DNA from: Sphingobacterium sp. CZ-UAM
GTDB taxonomy: Bacteria > Bacteroidota > Bacteroidia > Sphingobacteriales > Sphingobacteriaceae
NCBI RefSeq assembly: GCF_002000245.1
Contig: NZ_MTCM01000009.1
Coordinates: 1-64,000 of the forward strand
Direction of reading: 5' to 3'
DNA: 64,000 bases
A program made the position numbers and the translations under genes. Below are positions 42,856-51,837 of the stretch, piece by piece. The notes below the pieces were generated by a model. That model did not search any database. It was not told where the DNA came from and saw only the letters and a program-made list of their open reading frames with translations. Within the stretch, counting starts at the first letter, position 1; each line of letters begins with the position of its first letter.

Positions 42856-44022
42856 ATGAAACCATTTCCTGTATTTGAAAAATTGGATATCCAGATAGAA
42901 CGTGCAGCTGGCTGTTTCGTATATGACAATCAGCAAAAGGCCTATTTGGATATGTATGGCGGACACGCTGTTGTCGCTGTGGGACATACGCATCCGCATG
43001 TTGTCGATAGCACCTTGCAGCAGTTGAACAATATTGGTTTCTATTCGAATACAGTATACAATGATTTGCAGCATCAACTGGCACATCAATTGGGCCTGAT
43101 GAGTGGATATACCGACTATGCGATATTTTTTTCGAATTCAGGTGCGGAGGCAAATGAAAATGCTTTAAAACTGGCTTCGTTTTTTACAGGAAGAAAAAAG
43201 GTTCTATCCTTATCTAATGCTTTTCATGGCAGAACCTCTGGTGTCGTATCAGCGACTGATAACACGAACCTGCGTGCTGCTGTAAATGATAATGATCATT
43301 ACTTTTTCAGCCCCTTCAATGAGTTGTCCAGTTTGAGAAAACAGCTGGAAACGGAGGTATATTGTGCCGTGATTGTGGAACCGATTCAGGGGGTAGGCGG
43401 AATCCAGGTAGCCACAGATGAATTTCTACAGGAAGTCAGAGCGATCTGTACAAAAACAGGTACCTTGCTTATTCTCGATGAAATCCAGTCGGGGTATGGC
43501 CGTACCGGGAAATTTTTCGCACATCAGCATGCCGGAATAAAAGGGGATCTAGTTACTGTAGCGAAAGGTATCGCCAATGGTTTCCCCATGGCGGCGACCA
43601 TTATTTCCCCGACTATCAATCCACTCATGGAGCAATTGGGGACGACCTTTGGGGGTAACCATCTGGCCTGCGCCACTGCAATAGCGGTATTGGAGGTTAT
43701 CCGGGATGAGAAGCTGGTTGATAATGCGGCGCGGGTAGGTGCTTTTTTAATGAATGAATTAAGACATATCACGGCGGTATCTGACGTGAGGGGCAAAGGG
43801 TTGATGATCGGAGTGGAGTTTGATTACGATATACAACAACTGCGACAGGAACTGCTGTTTGACGAGAATATCTTTACTGGATATGCCGGTGCTTATACTT
43901 TAAGGCTGCTGCCGCCGTTAAGCTTTACGATGGAGCATGCACAGACTTTTTTAAAGAGCCTTAAAAAATTGATAGGGACGGATACTCACTATTTCCAAAA
44001 TCATTTTTGTCACATGGGATAG
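42856..44022 (+). CDS. Class III (acetylornithine-type) aminotransferase
   Basis: A 388-residue PLP-dependent fold-type I aminotransferase of the ArgD/GabT group. Family blocks in order: GCFVYDNQQKAYLDMYGGHA, VGHTHPHVVDSTLQQL, SNSGAEANENALKLA (phosphate binding), FHGRTSG, LLILDEIQSGYGRTG with the PLP-binding Asp, and VTVAKGIANGFPMAA with the Schiff-base Lys237. Candidate substrates are acetylornithine, succinylornithine or GABA-like amino donors; no arg genes are near, and control by a MocR regulator suggests an amino-acid or amine catabolic role instead. The TTG one codon upstream was rejected as start. Confidence 0.9.
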   Translation: MKPFPVFEKLDIQIERAAGCFVYDNQQKAYLDMYGGHAVVAVGHTHPHVVDSTLQQLNNIGFYSNTVYNDLQHQLAHQLGLMSGYTDYAIFFSNSGAEANENALKLASFFTGRKKVLSLSNAFHGRTSGVVSATDNTNLRAAVNDNDHYFFSPFNELSSLRKQLETEVYCAVIVEPIQGVGGIQVATDEFLQEVRAICTKTGTLLILDEIQSGYGRTGKFFAHQHAGIKGDLVTVAKGIANGFPMAATIISPTINPLMEQLGTTFGGNHLACATAIAVLEVIRDEKLVDNAARVGAFLMNELRHITAVSDVRGKGLMIGVEFDYDIQQLRQELLFDENIFTGYAGAYTLRLLPPLSFTMEHAQTFLKSLKKLIGTDTHYFQNHFCHMG

Positions 44023-44281
44023 TTAGCGGAAAATTGTGCACTGCTGTCTTCTATGCGAAAAAAAAATGACCTATCAGTTTTAATTCGTGAAGAGCAGTAT
44101 TGTGAAGACAGTATCTAGCCGTCCTGTGCGGTGTTTTATTGATAAATCGTATCTGAGCTGGATCGCTTTTGGAATTGGAGAGTTTAGCGTTTTTCTTGTA
44201 TTAATGCTATTAAAAAAGTAATTTCACAACAGGTACTTCAACACAACAGGATACTTTAATTAGATAGATACACGGAAACAG

Positions 44282-44698
44282 ATGTCGACAATTACGAAAG
44301 GTTTACCAACAGCCGGATTGATTAGTATAGCGGATCACAAAATATTACTGGCCTACAGCAATAATAAAAAAGCCTGGTACCTGCCAGGAGGTAAAATAGA
44401 TGCCGGGGAGGATTCATTACAATCACTCCGTCGCGAGATTTCGGAGGAACTGAACATCGACCTTGATCCCCAAAAGATTTCCTATTACTGTCATATTACT
44501 GCTCCGGCTTATGGGATGGTGCCCGAAGTGATTATGGAACAGGACTGTTTTCTGTATCCACTTACGGAAACGATACAACCAAGTAACGAAATAGGAGAAG
44601 TGAAGTACTTCTCCCATGAAGATTATTTACGCGAACCTATTCAGGTGATCGGTGTATTGCATGTCTTTGATAAATTGAAAACCGATGGCTTGATTTAA
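44282..44698 (+). CDS. Nudix hydrolase
   Basis: A 138-residue Nudix protein that should hydrolyse a nucleoside diphosphate linked to another moiety. The Nudix box is complete: GGKIDAGEDSLQSLRREISE then EL, fitting GX5EX7REUXEE from Gly37 to Glu56. The substrate cannot be told. It stands alone, convergent with an exported hypothetical gene with no clear terminator between them. Confidence 0.93.
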   Translation: MSTITKGLPTAGLISIADHKILLAYSNNKKAWYLPGGKIDAGEDSLQSLRREISEELNIDLDPQKISYYCHITAPAYGMVPEVIMEQDCFLYPLTETIQPSNEIGEVKYFSHEDYLREPIQVIGVLHVFDKLKTDGLI

Positions 44699-44718
44699 GT
44701 TAAGGACGATAACTATAC

Positions 44719-45252
44719 TTAGATACCATAGCCCTCGTTTGCACAATTGATGGTTTTGGTATTTTGTATGGGGTCTATTTTTCCGGTCCTGGTGTTCAGC
44801 CGCCAAGCTTGAAGGGTCTTATTGAAATATTCTTTGTCTTCCTCGACAACACTAATAGCAACGATCTCACTGTCAAATTTGTCGCCTACCCTACAGTTGC
44901 AAAGGCTAAGTTGTTCGTTGGCTTTGAGTTTACGAATATTGATTGTATCCAGGATCTTATATTTCACTTGACCATTTCCCTTCTCCTTGTCATCAAGCAG
45001 TTCATTTAAAATACAGATCCCGTTTTTATCGCTGGTATAATAGCCAGCCGCAAAGCGATAGTCACCAGTCGCACTTTTGTTTGCGTCTATTACTGCACCT
45101 GATGCATGGGCATAGCTGGCCAGTCCAGGAATTTCATTAATCTCCCGAAATATTTTTCCATATAATGGATTTTTCTGGTCTTGGGGGGTATTAAAACTTG
45201 ACCAGCTACAGATGGCCAGTAATGCAAATAGTATATTTGTTAAATAACGCAT
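44719..45252 (-). CDS. Exported hypothetical protein
   Basis: Signal peptide in residues 1-20 (NILFALLAICSWSSF) without a lipobox. The 155-residue mature part is beta-rich with three Cys (ILNELL near ICIL, SLCNCRVG, TINCANEG) that could form disulfides or bind metal. No known family was recognised. It has no promoter match and ends close to the convergent Nudix gene. Confidence 0.7.
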   Translation of the reverse strand: MRYLTNILFALLAICSWSSFNTPQDQKNPLYGKIFREINEIPGLASYAHASGAVIDANKSATGDYRFAAGYYTSDKNGICILNELLDDKEKGNGQVKYKILDTINIRKLKANEQLSLCNCRVGDKFDSEIVAISVVEEDKEYFNKTLQAWRLNTRTGKIDPIQNTKTINCANEGYGI

Positions 45253-45350
45253 AGCTTCGATTGATCTAAATACAGTATTAAAGATAATAAATCTCGTTAT
45301 ATTCTTAAATTACGATATTTATATTTTGCTCATCAACCTGTTAAGAGGGA

Positions 45351-46598
45351 CTATTCATACTTAGAAAAATCTACGGCAAATATACAGCGATTGACTTGAC
45401 TGCCATTCTGTGCCCCCGCGTTGGGTTCGAATTCGGTCAAGCTCCATAGGTAACCGTAAGTTGCTTCGTAATACAGGGATTCGGCACCATAAGGCCATCT
45501 ATAACGGACGGTATCATCTGCTCCATCCGTGTAGCGCGCCAAGCGAGCATTGGAGCCATAAGAGTTGCTCGGAGATCCTGTGCAGGACAGCCATGTCCGA
45601 TTTCCCTTGCGGAATACACCCTGGATTCCGTGTGCATGGTTATCTGTAAATAGACTATTCTTAGGAGTGACGGTAATAATGCCTGAATTTTGGAGCTGCC
45701 CTTCCGTATTGATAGGAAATCCAAAAACCTGGGGTACGATAGCGGCATCAGCGCTGCCGGCGTAATATTGGCCTGTCCATAATTGGGTGCCTTCATCATT
45801 GACCTGAACGGTTGAAAAGGGACTGGCGTTATTGATTTTTTGATAACCTATCTGCGGTAGTATATATCGATAGTTGAATGCAAATAAATTACCATTGCTA
45901 TCTTTTCCGCATTTTTCACTCGTATCGTCGCCGGTGCTGACTTCAATAATTTTGTCAAGGTCAAAAACTCTGAGTCCCAGATTCGTGCTGCTCAGGTAGA
46001 TTTTGCCCTTGAAGTAAGCAATTCCACCTGCATGTACTTTGAGTGGGGCATAAGTGCCATATTGTGTATGGGTTGTCGTACTACTTGGGATATCAGGTTG
46101 CACAAGGAGGATATGGCGGTAAGTCAGGTAAGTACTTGAACTTGGACTAATGTCGATCAACGTAATTCGTGAGCCTTTATGTTCGGCACTATTGCGGGCG
46201 TACCAGCTAACTAAGAGATAACGCACGCCGTTTTTTGTAAAACCAGCAATGCCCTGAGGACGCCAGATTGCCGTGGTTTCATCATCGCTGTTCCAGCGAA
46301 TCCCGCGCACCCGATTTTCTTCGGGAATATTGAATCCATATACCTCGGTGTAAGCGCTCCCGCCGATGGCCTGACGGTTTTTGTTTACCTGGGCTGGGTT
46401 TAGAAAACTGAATCCTGAATTGATGTAGTTACTGGTATTGACATAACTGTTGACGCTCACCGCTGCAGTGCTTGAACTTGCTTTGAGTTTTGACGCTGTT
46501 TCATTTTCAGTGGGCGGTGGAGCCAGTTCATTTTTCTGACAGCCGATGCTCGCTATGGCAAGCATAAAAATCAGTCCAAGTGTCCGTTTTTGAATCAT
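45351..46598 (-). CDS. Exported lipoprotein, beta-propeller-like, function unknown
   Basis: Lipobox IGCQ (Cys20 counting from the ATG at 46598) followed by a Ser/Thr/Ala-rich stretch, then about 360 residues of repeated strand-rich segments with Trp/Tyr/Gly turns (IRWNSDDETTAIWRPQGIAG, GGIAYFKGKIYLSSTNLGLR, DNHAHGIQGVFRKGNRTWLS), consistent with a beta propeller. An upstream ATG (46634) gives an N-terminus that is not a signal peptide and was rejected. No enzyme motif is recognised. Similar proteins are usually annotated only as secreted proteins. Confidence 0.7.
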   Translation of the reverse strand: MIQKRTLGLIFMLAIASIGCQKNELAPPPTENETASKLKASSSTAAVSVNSYVNTSNYINSGFSFLNPAQVNKNRQAIGGSAYTEVYGFNIPEENRVRGIRWNSDDETTAIWRPQGIAGFTKNGVRYLLVSWYARNSAEHKGSRITLIDISPSSSTYLTYRHILLVQPDIPSSTTTHTQYGTYAPLKVHAGGIAYFKGKIYLSSTNLGLRVFDLDKIIEVSTGDDTSEKCGKDSNGNLFAFNYRYILPQIGYQKINNASPFSTVQVNDEGTQLWTGQYYAGSADAAIVPQVFGFPINTEGQLQNSGIITVTPKNSLFTDNHAHGIQGVFRKGNRTWLSCTGSPSNSYGSNARLARYTDGADDTVRYRWPYGAESLYYEATYGYLWSLTEFEPNAGAQNGSQVNRCIFAVDFSKYE

Positions 46599-46754
46599 CG
46601 TTGTAAGGTTTATGTAATCATATACAATCCACATTGCAAATGGTTTGCAAGCTGATTACGAAACTAAATGATTCAACGTATAGTTGAGTAATCCCAATAT
46701 TAAATCTGTATTACCTTTGTGCTTTTCTGTTTTTACCGGCTGTATTCTACCGAA

Positions 46755-46809
46755 AACCCCATCGCATGGATGTCATTGTTTCATGAAATGGCACCGATGC
46801 GATGGGGTT
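46755..46809 (-). terminator. Long hairpin between AsmA-like gene and lipoprotein gene
   Basis: AACCCCATCGCAT (46755-46767) pairs perfectly with ATGCGATGGGGTT (46797-46809); the inner part can pair further (TGTCATT/AATGGCA). It lies 20 bp past the AsmA-like stop. No U-tract follows on either strand, so termination is likely but not certain. Confidence 0.6.
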
Positions 46810-46829
46810 GTATTTATCTTTAAGATATT

Positions 46830-49800
46830 TTATTTTGTAGTTTCTGTTTTTTCTTTTTGCGCTTCTTTGTACACTTTGCTGTCCTCATCGTCCATGTCCA
46901 TGTCGAGATCCTCCTCTTTGTATTTTCCCATTTTGAGTTGAAAATTATCAGCGGTACCGGTGATGCGCATCGGGATTCCGAAGATTCCGAATGGAGGCAG
47001 TCCGAGTCTGAACCCAAGATTCATCCGCCCATCCAGTGTAACTTGACCTTCAAACCGTGGCCTGAATCCCATCATCTTCATTTTGGCACGTTCAATGGTC
47101 ATGACATTGTTCTTGATATGCGATTTGATGACAACCTTTTTTACCTCACCGTCTTTCAATTTTTCTTTTGAGGTGGATTCGCTGATGCCATTCAGTAATT
47201 TGAAACCTCTGAACTTAATTTGGTTCAGGGTCAGGCTACCCTCACCGACAATGGAAGGCATCACAGGCTGCATATTACCGTTCAGTAAACCTCCTAATTT
47301 ATAATCCAGCGATACAAGGCCATGCGCATTTTTGGCAGCAGTCACCATCTCTCTGAACATCGGAATTTCCTTATAGGCACGTTGGATATCAAAGCTGTCC
47401 GCTTTTACAGCGTAGTCGAATGCAGCTCTGCGGGGATTTATTGGTCTATAATTTCCATTCATAGCTGCTTTTAATCCCGCTAGTTCAAAAGTGGTGTTGT
47501 TGAGCGCCAGTTTGCCTTCTTTGATCTGTAGATCTCCCTTGAAATCTCTGATGTTCATGTTGTTGTAAGAAACATTGTTGACCAAACCTAGCACCTGAAC
47601 ATCAAGATTTTTAGGCAAAAGGACCACACCTGTCTCAGAAGAAGAGGATGCTGTTGAAGGAGTATCTGCAAAAACCATGAAGTCATCAACGGTGATTTTT
47701 TTACTATTGAGTGTGAACTGTCCCTGTAAAGCGGCATTGTTATTCGTCAGGTAGTTGATGATATTGTTCATGTAACCCTTTATGGAGATGGAATTTTGAC
47801 CATAGTTGACAAGGAACCGGTCAAAGTTCATTTTCTCCTGATGGAAGCTAAAGTCACCACTTTTGATTGCAATAGGTTGCGGGAGTAGGTCGGTCTGTAC
47901 TTGGATCTTGCCGATGTTGATGCGTCCACTATTGTGGAGTCTGGCATAACGGCCGCTGGTGGCATCACTTTGCAGACCTTTGAGGCTAAAATCTGTGTGG
48001 ATAAAGCCATCGACATTGGTTCCGTCAAGGGCGAAAAACTTATAGATGGGACCAAGGTTGAGTTTTCCTTTGGATTGAATATTATAGTTGATGTTATTGA
48101 AATTGCGCAGATCTGCATGCAGGAAAAAAGGTTCTCCGGCAAATGTGAATGATACAGGTAGTATTTTTACACTCAAATCACGTAATGATCCCTTCTCGCT
48201 ATTCACAAAAGCTTCGACATGTATGTTTTCCATTGGAATAGGGTACTCCTTGGATTTGATAAACCCATTTTTCATCACAATGGAGGTATTGGTTTCCGGA
48301 AAAATATTCCGTTTGAGATCGACATAACCTTTTGCATTGAGGTTGACATCGATCAGCCCTGCCAGTTCGATATCTTTGACCGGATAGAAGCTTTTGATAT
48401 CGGCCAAATTGAATAAGGCTTTCAGATCAGACTGTACGGCAATTTTGTTGAAATCTGTTATCGAAACATAACCTTTAATATAGTTATTGAGTGCCTGAAC
48501 CGAGATATCGTGAATAGAAATGGAAGCGCTTTTCATTTTGCCATCCGGATCTTTTGCTTCCAGACGATAAGCGATCTTGTCAAGACCTTTAGGGAGATCA
48601 GCTAGTTTGAAATGGCCTTCTGTTAGGGTGTTTTTGATATCAAATGTCGGTATGGAAGCGATGTATTCCTCCTCACGTTTTTGAAGTCCGACTTTGCGTG
48701 TTGCCCGGGCATAGGTTCCGTCGATCTTTGCGTCAAGATTCCATCGTCCACCCAAGGAGAAGCCCGGAAATTGCAGGGAAGAATAGAGTATACCAAGGTC
48801 GAGGTCGCTTTTCATATCAGCGTGTACTGTCACAGGATGCAGTCCTGCGATTTGTCCTTTTGCGTTGAAGTAACCTGATGCGACTTTAAAGTCAAATTGT
48901 TTCAGGTCAATCCGGAGCGAGTCGGGATTTAATGCCGGAAGATCAATCTTTAATTTTGCGTTCCAGTCTGTCAATGGATTATTGGATTGTTTATAAGCCA
49001 TATATCCGTTGTTGATGGTCAGTCCCAGAGATAAATCGGGCATCTCATTATTGTCAACAATATAATCACCGATTAAATTTACAAAAACTTCGGAAGTGCC
49101 TTTGACGGATAGATCTTTTATCCATGATGCGTAACTATTGGGAACCAGTGACAGCAATTCACTCAGGGTACTCTCCTGTGATTTTAACTTGAAGTCTAGA
49201 TGATAACCGTGCGATATAAAGGACAATAATCCCCGGAATCTTACTGGTAACTGGTTAATCTTGATATCATTGCGTTCAAAGATAAATGATAGGTTGTCGG
49301 TGTTGATACGCGTCAATAAATTGGCATCAATTGATTTTTTATCAACATAGAGTTCATTGTCAAAAGAAAAAGAAAACGCGGCAATCTTGGCTCTGGTATT
49401 CAAATCAAAGATATTCGACATTAGGTCACCTTTACCCTCATAGTCCAGATCTTTTGCGTCAATCCACAGTGGAATAGACTGGTCTTCGTAATGCAAGTTG
49501 GTCTTTTCAAATTTAATCAGCTGAAAGGCCAGCGCACCGCCATCAGAATTATCTTTTGCCTTTGTGGAATCCGTTGCTTTGGACTTATAGATGCTGTAGT
49601 TTGCATTACCTAAGGAATCGACCAAAATATTGATCTTCCCCTGGTTAACGATAAACTTGTCAATAATGATTTTTGATTTGAGCAGGCTCATGAGGTCAAT
49701 TCCAAAGCTTACTTGTTTGGCGGCAAGCAGGGTGTCTTTTTTGAATGGCTCAGCGCCCTTTAACAACACGTCATCCATTGACGCTGTCAATAGTGGGAAT

Positions 49801-50051
49801 TGATCAAAGAAGGTCAATCTGACCTTTGTATAATTGAGCTCCCCATTGATATGTTCGTTTGCCAACGACTTGACTTTGTCGTTTACTTCTTTTTCGAAGA
49901 TATAGGGAATGGATAATATACAAAGAATGAATAGTGTTATGAAGCTTACTAACCCGATAGAGATTCGTTTGGCAAGCTTTAGAAATGTTGCTTTTGACAC
50001 AGTGCTGTTTTTTTGTGGCACAAAAGTCCGAAATTTATTGTTAAAGTCCAT
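46830..50051 (-). CDS. AsmA-family large inner-membrane-anchored protein
   Basis: A 1073-residue AsmA-like protein. One N-terminal membrane helix (SIGLVSFITLFILCILSIPY, about 33-52) anchors a long periplasmic beta-rich region. The AsmA N-terminal block follows it (LNYTKVRLTFFDQFPLLTAS then MDDVLLKGAE), and the C-terminal AsmA_2-like block is seen at KADSFDIQRAYKEIPMFREM and VSLDYKLGGLLNG. Such proteins form a hydrophobic groove thought to carry phospholipids between the two membranes. The family is large and the role of this copy is inferred. Monocistronic, divergent from the histidine kinase gene. Confidence 0.88.
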   Translation of the reverse strand: MDFNNKFRTFVPQKNSTVSKATFLKLAKRISIGLVSFITLFILCILSIPYIFEKEVNDKVKSLANEHINGELNYTKVRLTFFDQFPLLTASMDDVLLKGAEPFKKDTLLAAKQVSFGIDLMSLLKSKIIIDKFIVNQGKINILVDSLGNANYSIYKSKATDSTKAKDNSDGGALAFQLIKFEKTNLHYEDQSIPLWIDAKDLDYEGKGDLMSNIFDLNTRAKIAAFSFSFDNELYVDKKSIDANLLTRINTDNLSFIFERNDIKINQLPVRFRGLLSFISHGYHLDFKLKSQESTLSELLSLVPNSYASWIKDLSVKGTSEVFVNLIGDYIVDNNEMPDLSLGLTINNGYMAYKQSNNPLTDWNAKLKIDLPALNPDSLRIDLKQFDFKVASGYFNAKGQIAGLHPVTVHADMKSDLDLGILYSSLQFPGFSLGGRWNLDAKIDGTYARATRKVGLQKREEEYIASIPTFDIKNTLTEGHFKLADLPKGLDKIAYRLEAKDPDGKMKSASISIHDISVQALNNYIKGYVSITDFNKIAVQSDLKALFNLADIKSFYPVKDIELAGLIDVNLNAKGYVDLKRNIFPETNTSIVMKNGFIKSKEYPIPMENIHVEAFVNSEKGSLRDLSVKILPVSFTFAGEPFFLHADLRNFNNINYNIQSKGKLNLGPIYKFFALDGTNVDGFIHTDFSLKGLQSDATSGRYARLHNSGRINIGKIQVQTDLLPQPIAIKSGDFSFHQEKMNFDRFLVNYGQNSISIKGYMNNIINYLTNNNAALQGQFTLNSKKITVDDFMVFADTPSTASSSSETGVVLLPKNLDVQVLGLVNNVSYNNMNIRDFKGDLQIKEGKLALNNTTFELAGLKAAMNGNYRPINPRRAAFDYAVKADSFDIQRAYKEIPMFREMVTAAKNAHGLVSLDYKLGGLLNGNMQPVMPSIVGEGSLTLNQIKFRGFKLLNGISESTSKEKLKDGEVKKVVIKSHIKNNVMTIERAKMKMMGFRPRFEGQVTLDGRMNLGFRLGLPPFGIFGIPMRITGTADNFQLKMGKYKEEDLDMDMDDEDSKVYKEAQKEKTETTK

Positions 50052-50136
50052 TGATTGACCGATTTATTTTAGGGCTACTGCTGAAATATGTCAAGTTTCA
50101 TTGACAAATGGTCGGGCAAAGTCCTTTCTTATCAGG

Positions 50137-50174
50137 TAGTTTTGCATAGCTCGGAAATTTTCCTGTATTTTTGC
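50137..50174 (+). promoter_or_regulatory. Histidine kinase promoter (-33 TTTG, -7 TATTTTTGC)
   Basis: TTTG at 50141-50144, 21 bases, then TATTTTTGC at 50166-50174. A second full match, TAGTTTTGC, is at 50137-50145. Only four bases separate the G of the first-named -7 box from the GTG at 50178, predicting a leaderless mRNA starting at that codon. Confidence 0.65.
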
Positions 50175-50177
50175 GGG

Positions 50178-51527
50178 GTGAAATTTCGATTTAAAAATGC
50201 GGAACAGAAAAATAGTACCATCCTCATTTTCTGTTTGCTTTTGTTGCTATTGATAGGTGGGGGGCTGCTCGGTATTATCCACTATAAAATAGATCGACTG
50301 AATAAAAGAATATTGGTAGATTTTGCCGATGAAAATATGTTGCTGGTGAATAAGCAACTCGAATTGTTACAACAGGAGCTATACACGTCTGAGAAAAGAT
50401 TGGTTGATGCCGTACCATCAGCGGATATCCGTCGTGATTCCTTACTTATCCTCATTCCGGCCAGTCACTTGAACCGTGTCGACAATAAGATGTGGGTACT
50501 GCTCAAAACGCGTACAATACAACATCGCTTATACCATGTCTATGTCGATATTGAAAAATTAAACGCCTATTTCGCCAATCGGTATTTTGGAAGAAGAGCT
50601 TATTTTGAAATATATAGTGATAAAGGGATCTGTGTCGTTTCACCTGAAAACCGAAAATGGGGGCGTCCGAAAGACGGGGATATTATTACTCAGGGCAAGA
50701 TCGTCAAATCGGATTACCTAAAGCTGGATGTGATGGTTACCTCCTATCCCTGTTCCATTATTTTTGTAGGAGGTGAAATTCGAATAAGTACCCTGCTGTT
50801 GACAATTGAGGAGGAAGTTCAGGGGGTCATGACCTATAGTATATTACTTGGCGTAGGCCTGATGCTCGTAGCCATAGCGCTTATCTATTTTAATGTACTG
50901 GAGCGCCGCAAGACTCAGCAGCTCAAATTAATGGCGCTGCAACAGGAAAATGAATATACGCAGATGCGTCTGGTTCAACTGCAGCAGCAGATCAATCCAC
51001 ATTTTTTGTTCAATACCTTTGGCTCACTCCAATATCTGATCGGCAAGGATAATGATCTGGCCAAGTCATTCGTCGGTAAGATGACCAAGGTCTATCGTAA
51101 AATGCTGCGTACGGACGAGTCGGACTGGTCTTCGGTACAGGAGGAACTGGAACTGGCAAAAGCTTATTTCTTTTTGCAGCAGGTGCGTTTTGGAACAGCG
51201 TTGAAAGATATGGAAATTTCCATTCCAATGGATGTGATGGGTGCGCGGCTACCACGTCTGGCCTTGCAGATGCTGGTGGAAAACGCGATTAAGCATACAC
51301 GTATTTCAACGGAAAATCCACTTCAGATCCATATTGTTTATCTATCGGAGGTCAATATCATCCAAGTAAGCAACAATTGGCAGCCGCGGCAAGGGACTGA
51401 AACGGAAGGGGAGGGATATGGACTTAATTACCTAGCGTCTATGTATTCCCATTATACACTGGATGGCTTTGGTTATGGAACAGAAAAGGGGTGTTTTTTT
51501 GTCAATTTACCCCTATTGGATCGTTAG
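50178..51527 (+). CDS. LytS/YehU-type sensor histidine kinase
   Basis: A 449-residue membrane kinase (from GTG). Order of parts: membrane helix 1 (STILIFCLLLLLLIGGGLLG), a periplasmic sensor region of about 190 residues, membrane helix 2 (MTYSILLGVGLMLVAIALIY), a coiled-coil linker rich in Leu/Gln, then His_kinase (LytS-type) with LQQQINPHFLFNTF (His275) and the ATPase part LALQMLVENAIKHTR with YGLNYLASMYS. This family signals to LytTR response regulators; the only one in the window is at 59231, 7.7 kb away. An ATG 90 nt upstream (50088) was rejected since it precedes the promoter. Confidence 0.88.
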   Translation: MKFRFKNAEQKNSTILIFCLLLLLLIGGGLLGIIHYKIDRLNKRILVDFADENMLLVNKQLELLQQELYTSEKRLVDAVPSADIRRDSLLILIPASHLNRVDNKMWVLLKTRTIQHRLYHVYVDIEKLNAYFANRYFGRRAYFEIYSDKGICVVSPENRKWGRPKDGDIITQGKIVKSDYLKLDVMVTSYPCSIIFVGGEIRISTLLLTIEEEVQGVMTYSILLGVGLMLVAIALIYFNVLERRKTQQLKLMALQQENEYTQMRLVQLQQQINPHFLFNTFGSLQYLIGKDNDLAKSFVGKMTKVYRKMLRTDESDWSSVQEELELAKAYFFLQQVRFGTALKDMEISIPMDVMGARLPRLALQMLVENAIKHTRISTENPLQIHIVYLSEVNIIQVSNNWQPRQGTETEGEGYGLNYLASMYSHYTLDGFGYGTEKGCFFVNLPLLDR

Positions 51528-51837
51528 ATTAGTACAGGAATAGTTCTGCTGGATACGTGTTCATAGTTTTGAAGCACGTGTTCATACGTATGAAATACGT
51601 GCTCGTCCCTTTTGAAGTGATTCTGTACAATATTTTTAACAAATTTGGCTCCTGATCTAGGAATTTAATTGCAAGATTAACCTAATCTTATTCGGATGAA
51701 ATGATCTTCAGCTCAATAGCGCTTGATAAGAGACCTATCATGCGCAGCTGGTCGCTTCAATGCCATTGAAAAACAAAGCGGGTGCAACAAATGCATGGAT
51801 GCTATTGAAAAACAGCACTCAGAAATAATTATTCTAA
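51528..51837. other. Gap after the histidine kinase with repeats
   Basis: 310 bp without a gene. 51554-51617 is a three-unit 21-bp repeat (separate entry). Nearer the protease gene, ATGCCATTGAAAAACA (51760-51775) recurs as ATGCTATTGAAAAACA (51799-51814), a 16-bp direct repeat with one change, 39 bp apart. No consensus promoter box for the protease was recognised. Confidence 0.5.
51554..51617. repeat. Three-unit tandem repeat of 21-22 bp
   Basis: Units at 51554-51574, 51575-51595 and 51596-51617 share ACGTGTTCATA followed by a TTTTGAA/ATGAA end. Each holds an inner dyad TTCATA...TGAA and the units meet at CACGTG-like sequence. The period equals that of the array at 39140, though the unit sequence differs. 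Confidence 0.75.

Noticed and set aside
50088..50177. Upstream ATG for the histidine kinase
   Set aside because: The 30 extra residues precede two consensus promoter boxes and do not resemble a kinase N-terminus.
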